Assembly (NCBI RefSeq): GCF_002993365.1
Contig: NZ_PVNP01000160.1
Coordinates: 1-45,688 of the forward strand
Reading direction: 5' to 3'
Source: Marisediminitalea alba
GTDB taxonomy: Bacteria > Pseudomonadota > Gammaproteobacteria > Enterobacterales > Alteromonadaceae
Length of the DNA: 45,688 nucleotides
The translations under genes and the position numbers were made by a program. The notes beneath the pieces are model-generated. The model was not told where the DNA came from and searched no databases. It worked only from the letters and a program-made list of their open reading frames with translations. This document shows positions 25,521 to 32,867 of this stretch, piece by piece. The stretch's first letter is position 1. The number at the start of each line of letters is the position of its first letter.

Positions 25521-25976
25521 TTAGTTCTTTTTATGCTTGTGTATTGGCTTCGCTTTTTCAGCCGTATGTCCCATCATTTGCCCCATCATGTCTTCCATCA
25601 TGGCCATACGCTGTTCCATCATTTTCATTTTCTCATCGGTCGACATATCACTGTGTTTATGCTCCATGCCCATGCCGCCTTTCATTCCTTTTCCATCTTT
25701 CATTCCCATCGAATCTTTGCCTTCCATCATGCCCATCATGTCTTGCATCTTTTGGGCATGCTCATGCAACATGGCTTCACGCTTTTCAGGATCAGATTCA
25801 CTTTTTACTGCATCTAAAACTGCTTGCATTTCTTCCATATGTGTTTGCATTTTCTTCATCATCTGACCGTCCATCATCGGCATGTCAGATTTATCAGTGT
25901 GTTGATGCGCGTAAGAAGTCGCAATTGGCGCAGCGACAAGGGCGCTGGCCAGTAATAATGACGTTAATGTTTTCAT
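25521..25976 (-). CDS. Met/His-rich exported protein heading the hydrogenase operon
   Basis: A 151-residue periplasmic protein starting MKTLTSLLLASALVAAP with a Sec signal peptide cleaved near SYAHQ. The mature chain is extremely rich in Met, His, Lys and Asp/Glu, with repeated MMxxM and GMxxG patterns (MMDGQMMKKM, DSMGMKDGKGMKGGMGM). It ends in KPIHKHKKN. There is no Cys. Such composition fits low-specificity Cu(I)/Ag(I) binding in the periplasm. The ATG at 25976 has AAAGGA upstream; an ATG eight codons earlier would spoil the signal peptide. It is the first gene after the regulatory region at 25977-26419. Confidence 0.75.
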   Translation of the reverse strand: MKTLTSLLLASALVAAPIATSYAHQHTDKSDMPMMDGQMMKKMQTHMEEMQAVLDAVKSESDPEKREAMLHEHAQKMQDMMGMMEGKDSMGMKDGKGMKGGMGMEHKHSDMSTDEKMKMMEQRMAMMEDMMGQMMGHTAEKAKPIHKHKKN

Positions 25977-26034
25977 AATTTTTCCTTTAATTGTGCTCAC
26001 ATGAGCGGTTTAGGTTTGAAATAGACGACTTGTC

Positions 26035-26065
26035 ACCTTAATCCTATGTCTTAGACTCAGGTCAA
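26035..26065 (-). promoter_or_regulatory. MerR-type promoter upstream of the hydrogenase operon
   Basis: On the minus strand, TTGACC (26065-26060) and TAAGGT (26040-26035) are 19 bp apart. A dyad CCT-ga-GTCT-a-AGAC-at-AGG (26061-26043) is centred 2 bp upstream of the spacer centre. The merR-copA promoter at 9486-9516 has the same geometry. The two also share TTGACCTG and a CA-N-AGG-N-TTA stretch at identical positions. Transcription would start near 26028, about 50 bases before the Met-rich gene. The -10 is weak, as expected for an activator-dependent promoter. Confidence 0.62.
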
Positions 26066-26069
26066 GGTG

Positions 26070-26135
26070 CTATTTGGGCGATAAAAATTCGGCCAAAACC
26101 TCAAGCTCTTCATCTGTTATAGGCATTTGTGGCAT
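26070..26135 (-). pseudogene. C-terminal remnant of a class I cytochrome c
   Basis: A 21-residue frame in the upstream region reads MPQMPITDEELEVLAEF followed by a short tail and a stop. This is the standard C-terminal helix of small class I cytochromes c, with the axial-Met-type MPQMP followed by TDEEL. A TAA stop lies two codons upstream of the first Met and no CXXCH motif is found nearby, so only the tail remains. It may be a scar of a lost gene or of a rearrangement that created the present promoter region. A leader peptide is a less likely reading. Confidence 0.6.
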
Positions 26136-26223
26136 TGCAGATTAGTGCTATCGTAATTTTTTGCACCCGATTTATCCTTTGCTTTTGATGAAATCCATCC
26201 TATAAATCACACGATAAACGTAA

Positions 26224-26237
26224 TTGATTTAGATCAA
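26224..26237. promoter_or_regulatory. Perfect FNR/ANR box
   Basis: TTGAT-TTAG-ATCAA matches the full FNR consensus TTGATNNNNATCAA. It lies 248 bp before the Met-rich/hydrogenase operon and 183 bp before the divergent SDR/flavoprotein gene. A weak -10 (TATAGG, 26204-26199, minus strand) lies downstream towards the hydrogenase genes, but its spacing is about 3 bp short of the class II optimum. Control by oxygen is expected; which direction it controls cannot be settled from sequence. Confidence 0.8.
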
Positions 26238-26245
26238 TCCTTCAC

Positions 26246-26281
26246 GACAATCGGATTACAGAATCATTACATTTCCGTAAT
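26246..26281. promoter_or_regulatory. 36-bp response-regulator-like element, copy 1
   Basis: The element reads GACAATCGG, then ATTAC (26255-26259), N6, ATTAC (26266-26270), N6, GTAAT (26277-26281). The three half-sites are 11 bp apart, one helical turn. The same arrangement occurs at 43370-43405 before the copper-efflux operon; 27 of 36 positions are identical. From memory, it resembles copper two-component boxes (CopR/CusR/PcoR type). By analogy with copy 2, the left side faces the hydrogenase operon, and the predicted -10 would overlap the FNR box. Confidence 0.6.
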
Positions 26282-26419
26282 CTAATCATCGATTTATTTA
26301 TCCTTGGTTCAAAATTATCTATGCTCAAGCTGCGTCAACAGGTCTCCTCATAGCTACTTTGCAGCGGCATATGCTGAATACCAGATGCAATTTTTAATTG
26401 GGTGAGCGGATAATAAGAA

Positions 26420-28540
26420 ATGACGAAACACAAAATTGCGGTAATTACCGGTGCAGGATCAGGGATTGGATTAGCATTGACTAATGAATTCTTATCAAGG
26501 GATCCAAATATGCTTGTTGTTGCACTGTGTCGTGATAGCTCAGGACTAGGAGCGTTCAATGAAAAATTTGAACCCCGCCTCATCATAGAACACGTTGATT
26601 TTAATAACGAAGCGGCAACGATTGAAATTCAAGAAACGCTTAGCCAATACGAACAGATTGATTACTTAGTGCATTGTGCAGGTATTGTCACACCGCTTAA
26701 ACCTATTCAATCAATAGGCTACAAAGAATGGCGCACGGCACAAAGAATCAACTGCGATATCCCCTTTTTGATAACACAACTGTGCCTGGATAAGTTTAAA
26801 CATAGCCGCGTACTGTATTTGACAAGCGAGCAACCCGTTAGTGCAGTGAAAGGCGCATCAGCATACTGTGTGAGTAAAACGGCTTTAAATATGGTGTGTA
26901 GTTGTTTTAGACAAGAAGTTAATGAAGATGTAGCTGTTTTTGCCACCGCAGCTCCCGGAAATGTTGATACAGCGATGCAAAAAAAAATCCGGCAAGTGCC
27001 AAGCGATGTACTGCCGATGTCGGCCTTTTTAAGAGGCTTACATGAAGAGAACAAGCTACTACCGCCGCGCCTTGTTGCACAATACCTTTGGCAATTGTTA
27101 AATCGTATAGACCCAAAGACATTTAGCAGAACAAATTGGGATTTATTGCAAAGCATTGACGAAGCGCCGCTCAACCCAATTGATACCAATAAAACTATTT
27201 CAACGAAGCCAACTGAATCTGACTTACTGTCGTTGCGAAACAAGTTAAGCGGCAGTGTCTGGGACGTTGGAAGTACAGGCTATTCAGCGCGGCGTCATGT
27301 TTTTAATCGAGCCATTTCACATTTTCCATATGCGATAGTCGTGCCTGAGTCAGACGTCGATATCATTAATACAATTGACTATGCCAATCGCCTTAATTTA
27401 CAAATATCAGTTAAAGGCGGCGGCCATGGGGTAACGGGTGCGGCCGTTATTGACGGTGGCATTGTCCTTGATATGTCTGCCTTTCAAAGTATAGAACTTT
27501 GCGCAGTTGGTCAGTCAGTAAGAGTGGGCGCGGGTGTGAAAAATCATAATTTGGATCTGTTCTTATCGAAATATAAGAAAGTGATCCCATTAGGCACCTG
27601 CCCGGATGTCGGTGTTGTAGGAGCAACGTTAGGCGGCGGGATCGGTTTTTTGTCACGCAAACATGGGTTAAGTTGCGACAATGTCTTGGCGTTTAATCTG
27701 ATCACAGCAGATGGTCAGCAAAGAGTTATAAACACTTTGGAACACTCTGATCTTTTTTGGGCACTACGCGGCAGTGGCGGCTCTCAATTTGGCGTTATCA
27801 CCCACATAACATTTAGGCTGCACCCGGCTCCAGCTTATGTTCAAGGAGGTATCATTGAATGGCCAATTCAAAAGGCAAAGCCTATTTTAAAGCAATACAG
27901 CGATGCTGTACTGCAGGGGCCGAGAACGCAATTCTTATATGCATACATCGCTCGTTCAGCGTTACAAAATGCAAAAATATCAATTATGGGGTTTAGTGAA
28001 GACCCTGACTCCAACCTAAATAACATAGCAAAATGGGAAACGGATGCCGATATCTCTGTTACGCATAAACAATACATAGAGTGCCAGTCAAATGAATATG
28101 AACAAGGGCACGCACTTTATTGGCGCAATGGGATCATTGAAGGTGAACTTACGGAACAGTTTATTGATGCGCTTTTGCAATGCTATCAGTCTTGCCCAGA
28201 CAACGCAGCGGGCATTATGCTCGATCCGTTATGTGGCGCGATCCAGGATATCGAGACCCATGAAACCGCATTTATTCATCGCGATGCCTCATTTGTATGT
28301 AGCATCACGGGTGTGACTCTGCCCGATCAAGACAATACCAAGGTTATAGACTGGGTTAATCAAACCTATGAACGATTATCCCCATTTTTTAATGGCCATG
28401 CCTACCAAAATTATGACATGGGCAACGACTGTCCATTGACCAGTTATTTCGGTCACCATGTAGAGCGTTTGATTGCTTTAAAAAAGAAATACGACCCTCA
28501 ACTTAGGTTTGCAGGCTCTTTGCAGCGGGATTTACAATAA
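26420..28540 (+). CDS. SDR-family dehydrogenase fused to a BBE-type covalent flavoprotein oxidase
   Basis: A 706-residue two-domain protein. Residues 1-240 form a short-chain dehydrogenase/reductase with the NAD(P) motif TGAGSGIG (10-17), HCAG, and the catalytic Tyr149 and Lys153 (YCVSK). Residues about 285-706 form an FAD-linked oxidase of the berberine-bridge-enzyme class. The flavin-attachment segment VKGGGHG supplies His336, and LGTCPDVG supplies Cys394, the pair used for bicovalent FAD attachment in that family. The C-terminal BBE region ends near KKKYDPQLRF. There is no signal peptide. The substrate is unknown; coupled reduction and oxidation of one alcohol or carbonyl compound is inference. 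The ATG at 26420 follows a weak GGATAATAAG site. The gene is divergent from the hydrogenase operon. Confidence 0.85.
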   Translation: MTKHKIAVITGAGSGIGLALTNEFLSRDPNMLVVALCRDSSGLGAFNEKFEPRLIIEHVDFNNEAATIEIQETLSQYEQIDYLVHCAGIVTPLKPIQSIGYKEWRTAQRINCDIPFLITQLCLDKFKHSRVLYLTSEQPVSAVKGASAYCVSKTALNMVCSCFRQEVNEDVAVFATAAPGNVDTAMQKKIRQVPSDVLPMSAFLRGLHEENKLLPPRLVAQYLWQLLNRIDPKTFSRTNWDLLQSIDEAPLNPIDTNKTISTKPTESDLLSLRNKLSGSVWDVGSTGYSARRHVFNRAISHFPYAIVVPESDVDIINTIDYANRLNLQISVKGGGHGVTGAAVIDGGIVLDMSAFQSIELCAVGQSVRVGAGVKNHNLDLFLSKYKKVIPLGTCPDVGVVGATLGGGIGFLSRKHGLSCDNVLAFNLITADGQQRVINTLEHSDLFWALRGSGGSQFGVITHITFRLHPAPAYVQGGIIEWPIQKAKPILKQYSDAVLQGPRTQFLYAYIARSALQNAKISIMGFSEDPDSNLNNIAKWETDADISVTHKQYIECQSNEYEQGHALYWRNGIIEGELTEQFIDALLQCYQSCPDNAAGIMLDPLCGAIQDIETHETAFIHRDASFVCSITGVTLPDQDNTKVIDWVNQTYERLSPFFNGHAYQNYDMGNDCPLTSYFGHHVERLIALKKKYDPQLRFAGSLQRDLQ

Positions 28541-28615
28541 ACCGTTAAGCTGGTGTAATACTTACTCAAGCGCTATGGCGATCAACCGTCAGTTGCAGTA
28601 ATTAGGATATATACA

Positions 28616-30031
28616 GTGTTTAAATGGATGTTAGTTTTTACTCTACTTCTTCCCACCATTTGCTTTGCCGATACCGATGACTATGTTCACGCAGACTTCT
28701 ATCGCGGATTAGTTGGCCTTAAAAAACAGGTTGATGAGATTAATCGAGATTTACGACTATTGGAAAATGCTACGCTTTCCAATGCAGAAGTTAATCGTCG
28801 ACTTGCGCGTATTGAACAAGATATTGATGCGGTGAAAACGTTATATAATGAAGCGATCAAAATGCAACCCTCAACGCTTAGCGCATCTGAGTTAGAGCAA
28901 ATAAAATCATCTTTGGATATTCTTGATATGCAAGAGATTCGCTTACGATTGCAATCCGAGTTAACGCAACAGCATCAATCTGTTAAATCAGAGACATTGT
29001 TAGCTTCGCGCGACTTTACTAATGAAGCTACACGCAATTTGGCCACCACAGTATTAACATTAACAGCCATCCTAGTTGCCGTTATTTCTGCAGTTATTGC
29101 TTGGATGAACCACATTCAAAGTACTCGAACTCAAGCAGTAAAAAACAAAGCAGAACAAGACTTGGAGGCGCTAAAAGAGGCAACAGATCAAGATCTACTA
29201 GCGTTAAGGGGGGTAACACAACGTCAAATTTCAGCGCTCACTGAGCGGCATGAGAAAGATATTAAGAGGCTCACAGACGGACACCAACAAAAAATTGAAC
29301 GTTTGGAGCAGATAAATTTAGAAAAAGTTCAGTACGCGGCAAACGCTTTCGATAAGTTAATGAGTGAGACGGAGACGCAAAACGGTCTTGTTTTTAAAAA
29401 TTTAGCGATATCGATTTATCTTCGCCGGTTTCTAATTGAAGACGGTTATGACCGTTTCTTTGATGATCTAAGCATGACGTCAGTTGAAGACAGCACTACC
29501 GCTCGTTGCGATCCGAGTGTTCTTAGAGAGGTCATCGCAATACAAGAACATGCTATTTCACGCTTCGAAATGGTCAAAGACAAATTAGATGACGCAAGAA
29601 TGCTTTACTATGAAGCGCTACTCGATTTAGCATTTTACGAAGCAGAGATGACCCGCTTTGGTGTATTAAATGACAATGCCTTGCAGAGTATTAACAAACG
29701 GTTAAAAAGTTTTGAAGAGAATTTAAATTTTTGGTTGACCGAAGAGCGCAGTGAATACCAAGATCCTGAGCGGCTTCCGCGGTTCATTTTTCGGGTGATA
29801 TGCATGGTCGATAGTCTAATTTTTATTAGAGTCTGTTTACGTGATAAAAGCCTTTTTACGAAACAAGCGGCGATGCATGAAATTTCTTGTCAGGTGAGAC
29901 TATTATTGGCAGAAAAAGAAATGGCCACAGACGACGCTATCACTAACGTACTCGCGGGAGCACAATGTAACAGTCTATGGCAAAAATATACTGGATTCCA
30001 GAAAGAGCGCCCAAGATTGTTTGAAGACTAG
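28616..30031 (+). CDS. Coiled-coil membrane protein of unknown function
   Basis: A 471-residue protein with a Sec-type signal or first helix (residues 1-18), a coiled-coil region (about 28-115), a single strong transmembrane helix (about 143-165), a second charged coiled coil (about 170-250) and a mainly helical C-terminal domain. If the signal is cleaved, the first coil is periplasmic and the larger C-terminal part is cytoplasmic. No family is recognised and no catalytic motif is visible. The start is GTG at 28616 with AGGAT about nine bases upstream; an ATG follows four codons later. It lies 75 bp after the SDR/flavoprotein gene on the same strand and may be cotranscribed with it. Confidence 0.7.
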   Translation: MFKWMLVFTLLLPTICFADTDDYVHADFYRGLVGLKKQVDEINRDLRLLENATLSNAEVNRRLARIEQDIDAVKTLYNEAIKMQPSTLSASELEQIKSSLDILDMQEIRLRLQSELTQQHQSVKSETLLASRDFTNEATRNLATTVLTLTAILVAVISAVIAWMNHIQSTRTQAVKNKAEQDLEALKEATDQDLLALRGVTQRQISALTERHEKDIKRLTDGHQQKIERLEQINLEKVQYAANAFDKLMSETETQNGLVFKNLAISIYLRRFLIEDGYDRFFDDLSMTSVEDSTTARCDPSVLREVIAIQEHAISRFEMVKDKLDDARMLYYEALLDLAFYEAEMTRFGVLNDNALQSINKRLKSFEENLNFWLTEERSEYQDPERLPRFIFRVICMVDSLIFIRVCLRDKSLFTKQAAMHEISCQVRLLLAEKEMATDDAITNVLAGAQCNSLWQKYTGFQKERPRLFED

Positions 30032-30218
30032 CGGTAATCTGGGTTTGTTGGCACTAAAAGCACAGCGGTCCCTACCTAAAAATGTTGTTGTACGCTAAGT
30101 ATATCCACACTATTACTGATATACAAGTGCTAGAAACGCCGAGACTACTTGTAAAACAAACAACGCTCTACTTTTGTCAAAGGTCCCTTATTATCATTGT
30201 CTCATCTTCAACTTAGAC
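30032..30218. other. Intergenic region between convergent genes
   Basis: A 187-bp AT-rich gap between the ends of the plus-strand coiled-coil gene and the minus-strand copper operon. I see no hairpin followed by a T-run, no tRNA and no convincing small reading frame. Confidence 0.6.
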
Positions 30219-30923
30219 TCACATAACCGAATGCGAAAGCCAATACACGCTGCCTAATGTTACAAAAAACAGAGGTTGATGTAACACATACACAGCAAGA
30301 CTGTGACGTCCTAAAAACGTGATTTTAGTTGATAATTTCAGTGAAGCACAGGGATCTATACCCTTAATAAACATATGGCCAACGCCAATGCCCAGCAATA
30401 CAACGCCAACCCAAGGAAATAGTGCAACATAATCGTTGGGTGATGACGGCAGCCCCAATTCCCATAAGTTAAACGGCCATTTACTTGTAACCACATTCGT
30501 TAAGAACAGTGTAATAATCCCTATCCCAATAAAACAAGCCATGACTGGATAACGTGCGAAGGGAAGGCATAGTACACTGGCCACGGCGATAAAGTGTAAA
30601 ACACCAAAAAATATCCAATTACTATTGAAAAACCAATAAGTAAATAGTGATATAACGCATGCCCATACCACTATCCACATTATTCGCTTCGCAAAGGATT
30701 TCAAATCCACGCGTTGGTGATGAGCGAACACCAATGATGCACCCACACTTAAGAAAAAGAGTGATAAAATGACATACCGAAATTGTTTCCAGCCAGGACC
30801 ATTTGGCACACTCCAATCTACCCAGCCAAAGAACCGCAAGTCATACGCGAAGTGAAAGATCACCATTAATACAATGGCGACCGTGCGCATGATGTCTAGG
30901 GTAACGTTGCGAGTGATGGGCAT
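30219..30923 (-). CDS. HGSNAT/DUF1624-type acyltransferase-like membrane protein
   Basis: A 234-residue polytopic membrane protein, about seven helices, of the DUF1624/heparan-alpha-glucosaminide N-acetyltransferase catalytic-like family. The N-terminal LDIMRTVAIVLMVIFHFAYD has the RxxAIxxMxxFH-type signature with the active-site His. The C-terminal GRHSLAVYVLHQPLF is the typical end motif. Members are predicted to move acyl groups across the membrane. Relatives occur in metal-resistance clusters, but the substrate is not known. It is the last gene of the copper operon, 11 bp after the preceding gene. Confidence 0.82.
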   Translation of the reverse strand: MPITRNVTLDIMRTVAIVLMVIFHFAYDLRFFGWVDWSVPNGPGWKQFRYVILSLFFLSVGASLVFAHHQRVDLKSFAKRIMWIVVWACVISLFTYWFFNSNWIFFGVLHFIAVASVLCLPFARYPVMACFIGIGIITLFLTNVVTSKWPFNLWELGLPSSPNDYVALFPWVGVVLLGIGVGHMFIKGIDPCASLKLSTKITFLGRHSLAVYVLHQPLFFVTLGSVYWLSHSVM

Positions 30924-30934
30924 ACTGACGTCGC

Positions 30935-31420
30935 TTAATGATGCTTGTGGGGCTTTTTATCGCGGGTAGACGAATGTGAATGTATGACTTTCCATCCTTT
31001 ACTCGTTCGTTTAAACAAGTACGTTTGGTAGCCCTTTTTGTCAAATGTTGAGCCAGTTTTTCTTACTTCACCAGACACATTTACGGTCGTAATCGCCCAT
31101 GCCATATCGTCATCAATTGTAATATCCATATCCAATATATCGATGGTGAGGCGTTTGAGTACTTCTTTCTCTGGCTCCACATGATTTTCGACGAGATCAC
31201 TTAATCCTGTGTTTTGGCCGCCTGATTCAATGTATCGAGCACCTTTATGGTCGAGATAGTGTTCATAAAAAGGCCGTCCTTGGCCCGACTCCCAACCGTT
31301 TTCAATAGCAATGATAATTTCTTCAATCGTCGCTTTGTCTTCATCTGCCTGTGATGCAAAGACGCCCAGTGTAGTTGTGCTTAACATCAGGACGAGTGAG
31401 ATTCGCATAAGTAACGTCAT
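30935..31420 (-). CDS. Exported NTF2-like/DUF4440-like protein (downstream copy)
   Basis: A 161-residue protein with a signal peptide cleaved near VFASQ and a single NTF2/SnoaL-like domain. The pattern ATIEEIIIAIENGWESG, followed by a final strand GWKVIHSHSS, fits this fold. The C-terminus is His/Lys-rich (DKKPHKHH), which could bind metal. A neighbouring gene encodes a second protein of the same kind, suggesting an old duplication or a paired function. The two domains share the late strands ending in W-K-[VI]-x-H-x-H. The enzymatic role, if any, is unknown. Confidence 0.72.
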   Translation of the reverse strand: MTLLMRISLVLMLSTTTLGVFASQADEDKATIEEIIIAIENGWESGQGRPFYEHYLDHKGARYIESGGQNTGLSDLVENHVEPEKEVLKRLTIDILDMDITIDDDMAWAITTVNVSGEVRKTGSTFDKKGYQTYLFKRTSKGWKVIHSHSSTRDKKPHKHH

Positions 31421-31446
31421 TTAAAGTTTTCCTATAAATTAAAGTG

Positions 31447-31896
31447 TTAATGGGACCAGTGGATATGACTTATTTTCCAATGACCATTGATAAGGTTAAG
31501 TACCAGTGTTTCATTTCCTTGCTTATCAATTTGTTTACCTTTGTATGTGCCAAGGGTGTGGCTTCTGGCAATTGAGACCGCCGTATCCCCATAAACGCGA
31601 ACATGATGTTCAATTGTTGTGGTTTTGACAGCCGCAGAAAACCGCATATCACCGTGTAAATGATGTTGTCGATATTCTTCAGCACTGCGTTCTATTCGCG
31701 ATCCCTCTAAAATAATGACTTCGGATGTCAATGCACTCATGACGTCATCCGCTTGTCCATTAGATAATGCTTCGTGATAAGCGAGCACACTGCGACCCGC
31801 TGCAGTATCCAAGCCACTGAAGTGAGTTGCAGAGTGCTCTATTGATTTGAGTGGCTCATGAGCAAACGTACTAAATGAAAGCAGCGCAATAGACAA
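31447..31896 (-). CDS. Exported NTF2-like/DUF4440-like protein (upstream copy), start uncertain
   Basis: A protein of about 149 residues with an NTF2-like domain (YHEALSNGQADDVMSALTSE; final strand GHWKISHIHWSH) behind a signal peptide ending near FAHEP. TTG at 31896 gives an N-terminus without a positive charge. The frame stays open upstream through KINYVLTTV, which restores a normal signal peptide, but only CTG (31926) or ATT (31920) could start it. A GGA lies at a reasonable distance from ATT. The true start is therefore uncertain and may be a rare codon. The gene follows copD within the copper operon. Its His-rich end again suggests metal contact, by inference. Confidence 0.65.
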   Translation of the reverse strand: MSIALLSFSTFAHEPLKSIEHSATHFSGLDTAAGRSVLAYHEALSNGQADDVMSALTSEVIILEGSRIERSAEEYRQHHLHGDMRFSAAVKTTTIEHHVRVYGDTAVSIARSHTLGTYKGKQIDKQGNETLVLNLINGHWKISHIHWSH

Positions 31897-31938
31897 AACA
31901 GTCGTTAAAACGTAATTAATTTTCAGATAAATCCAAAG

Positions 31939-32853
31939 TTAAGATTGAGGACCAAGAACAGTAGTCAAAACAGCGGTGATCAGAAAAATGCATAGTCCAA
32001 TGAGCATTTCAATTTGGATCGAACGGCGCATGTCTATCGCTGCGTTACTGTGCGTTAAAAGCTTGGGCGTTAATTTTAATTTATGCCATGCGGCAAGCAG
32101 CAGGATCGCATTGACAAAGCCCAGCTTTAACAGCAGGCTTTGTCCATAGATTTGATTGAATAAATTACCTACAGAACCAACTAGCTCCCATGCTAGCAGA
32201 GTGCCGGCAAGGAGCAGCAGGCTCACCAGTCCTATAGCAAGATGACCAAATTGCCGCATCAGACTGTATAGCGGTGTAGGCGATAGGTGTAGGCATGCTG
32301 CTGACAACGGCCAAAGAGCGCCCATCCAGCTTAGCGCGATGATCACATGCACAGCCAACGCATATCCATATAAACTATCAAGCTGGACAGTGTGACCAGA
32401 GAGCATGAATGTATATCCAACGCTCCCCCACTGAATAATAGCAACAATGAGTGTCACAAAAAAATTAGGCGTTATTTTGCGAGTGAGTTGCCAATAAACC
32501 ATCCCACAGAATACTAAACCCACGATAAACACACACAGCCTACTGATCGCAACGGTCCCTAGTGCAGATTGTGCAACCATATTTTGCATGACAGCATCAA
32601 ACATGCCGGTAAAACCACTTTGAGACAGCGCCCCCACCTGAAAAAAGAAATCCAAAATAGTCGCCAATACACCAATTAAGGCAAACACTGCCATATATTT
32701 AATAATGTATGTTTGCCAAAGCAGTCTGGCTTGAGACAGCTTATCTTGAATAAAAGGCGCTATAAGAAGGATCAGAAATCCCCCCAAAAGCGCCGAAAGC
32801 CCGAGATAGACCGCAAGCTTAGTGGATAGGATCAATACTTCCCATATTGCCAT
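31939..32853 (-). CDS. copD: CopD-type copper resistance membrane protein
   Basis: A 304-residue inner-membrane protein with eight predicted helices, of the CopD/PcoD family. In characterised pairs CopD works with periplasmic CopC to move copper across the inner membrane. Family-like features are histidines in membrane helices, for example the stretches SGHTVQLDS and ALAVHVIIALSWMGALWPL. Length is normal. The ATG at 32853 has AGGAAG seven bases upstream. It lies 14 bp after copC. Confidence 0.9.
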   Translation of the reverse strand: MAIWEVLILSTKLAVYLGLSALLGGFLILLIAPFIQDKLSQARLLWQTYIIKYMAVFALIGVLATILDFFFQVGALSQSGFTGMFDAVMQNMVAQSALGTVAISRLCVFIVGLVFCGMVYWQLTRKITPNFFVTLIVAIIQWGSVGYTFMLSGHTVQLDSLYGYALAVHVIIALSWMGALWPLSAACLHLSPTPLYSLMRQFGHLAIGLVSLLLLAGTLLAWELVGSVGNLFNQIYGQSLLLKLGFVNAILLLAAWHKLKLTPKLLTHSNAAIDMRRSIQIEMLIGLCIFLITAVLTTVLGPQS

Positions 32854-32867
32854 TTTAATCTTCCTCT

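Larger units (their letters stand above)
25977..26419. other. Divergent regulatory region between hydrogenase operon and flavoprotein gene
   Basis: This 443-bp gap holds, from left to right, the leader and ribosome site of the Met-rich gene, the MerR-type promoter, a cytochrome c remnant, an FNR box, and the 36-bp ATTAC/GTAAT element. The rest (26282-26419) is AT-rich sequence leading to the plus-strand gene, with no further motif that I can support. Confidence 0.7.

Noticed and set aside
25521..25978. Plus-strand frames opposite the Met-rich protein gene (Ser/Phe/His-rich)
   Set aside because: They are the mirror of the repetitive Met codons (CAT); no start context or family.
26719..27243. 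174-residue minus-strand frame within the SDR domain
   Set aside because: Antisense to a well-supported coding region and without protein-family features.
30046..30062. Sigma-54-like TTGGCAC...GCAC
   Set aside because: Spacing and the second half do not fit the -24/-12 consensus, and it lies between convergent gene ends.
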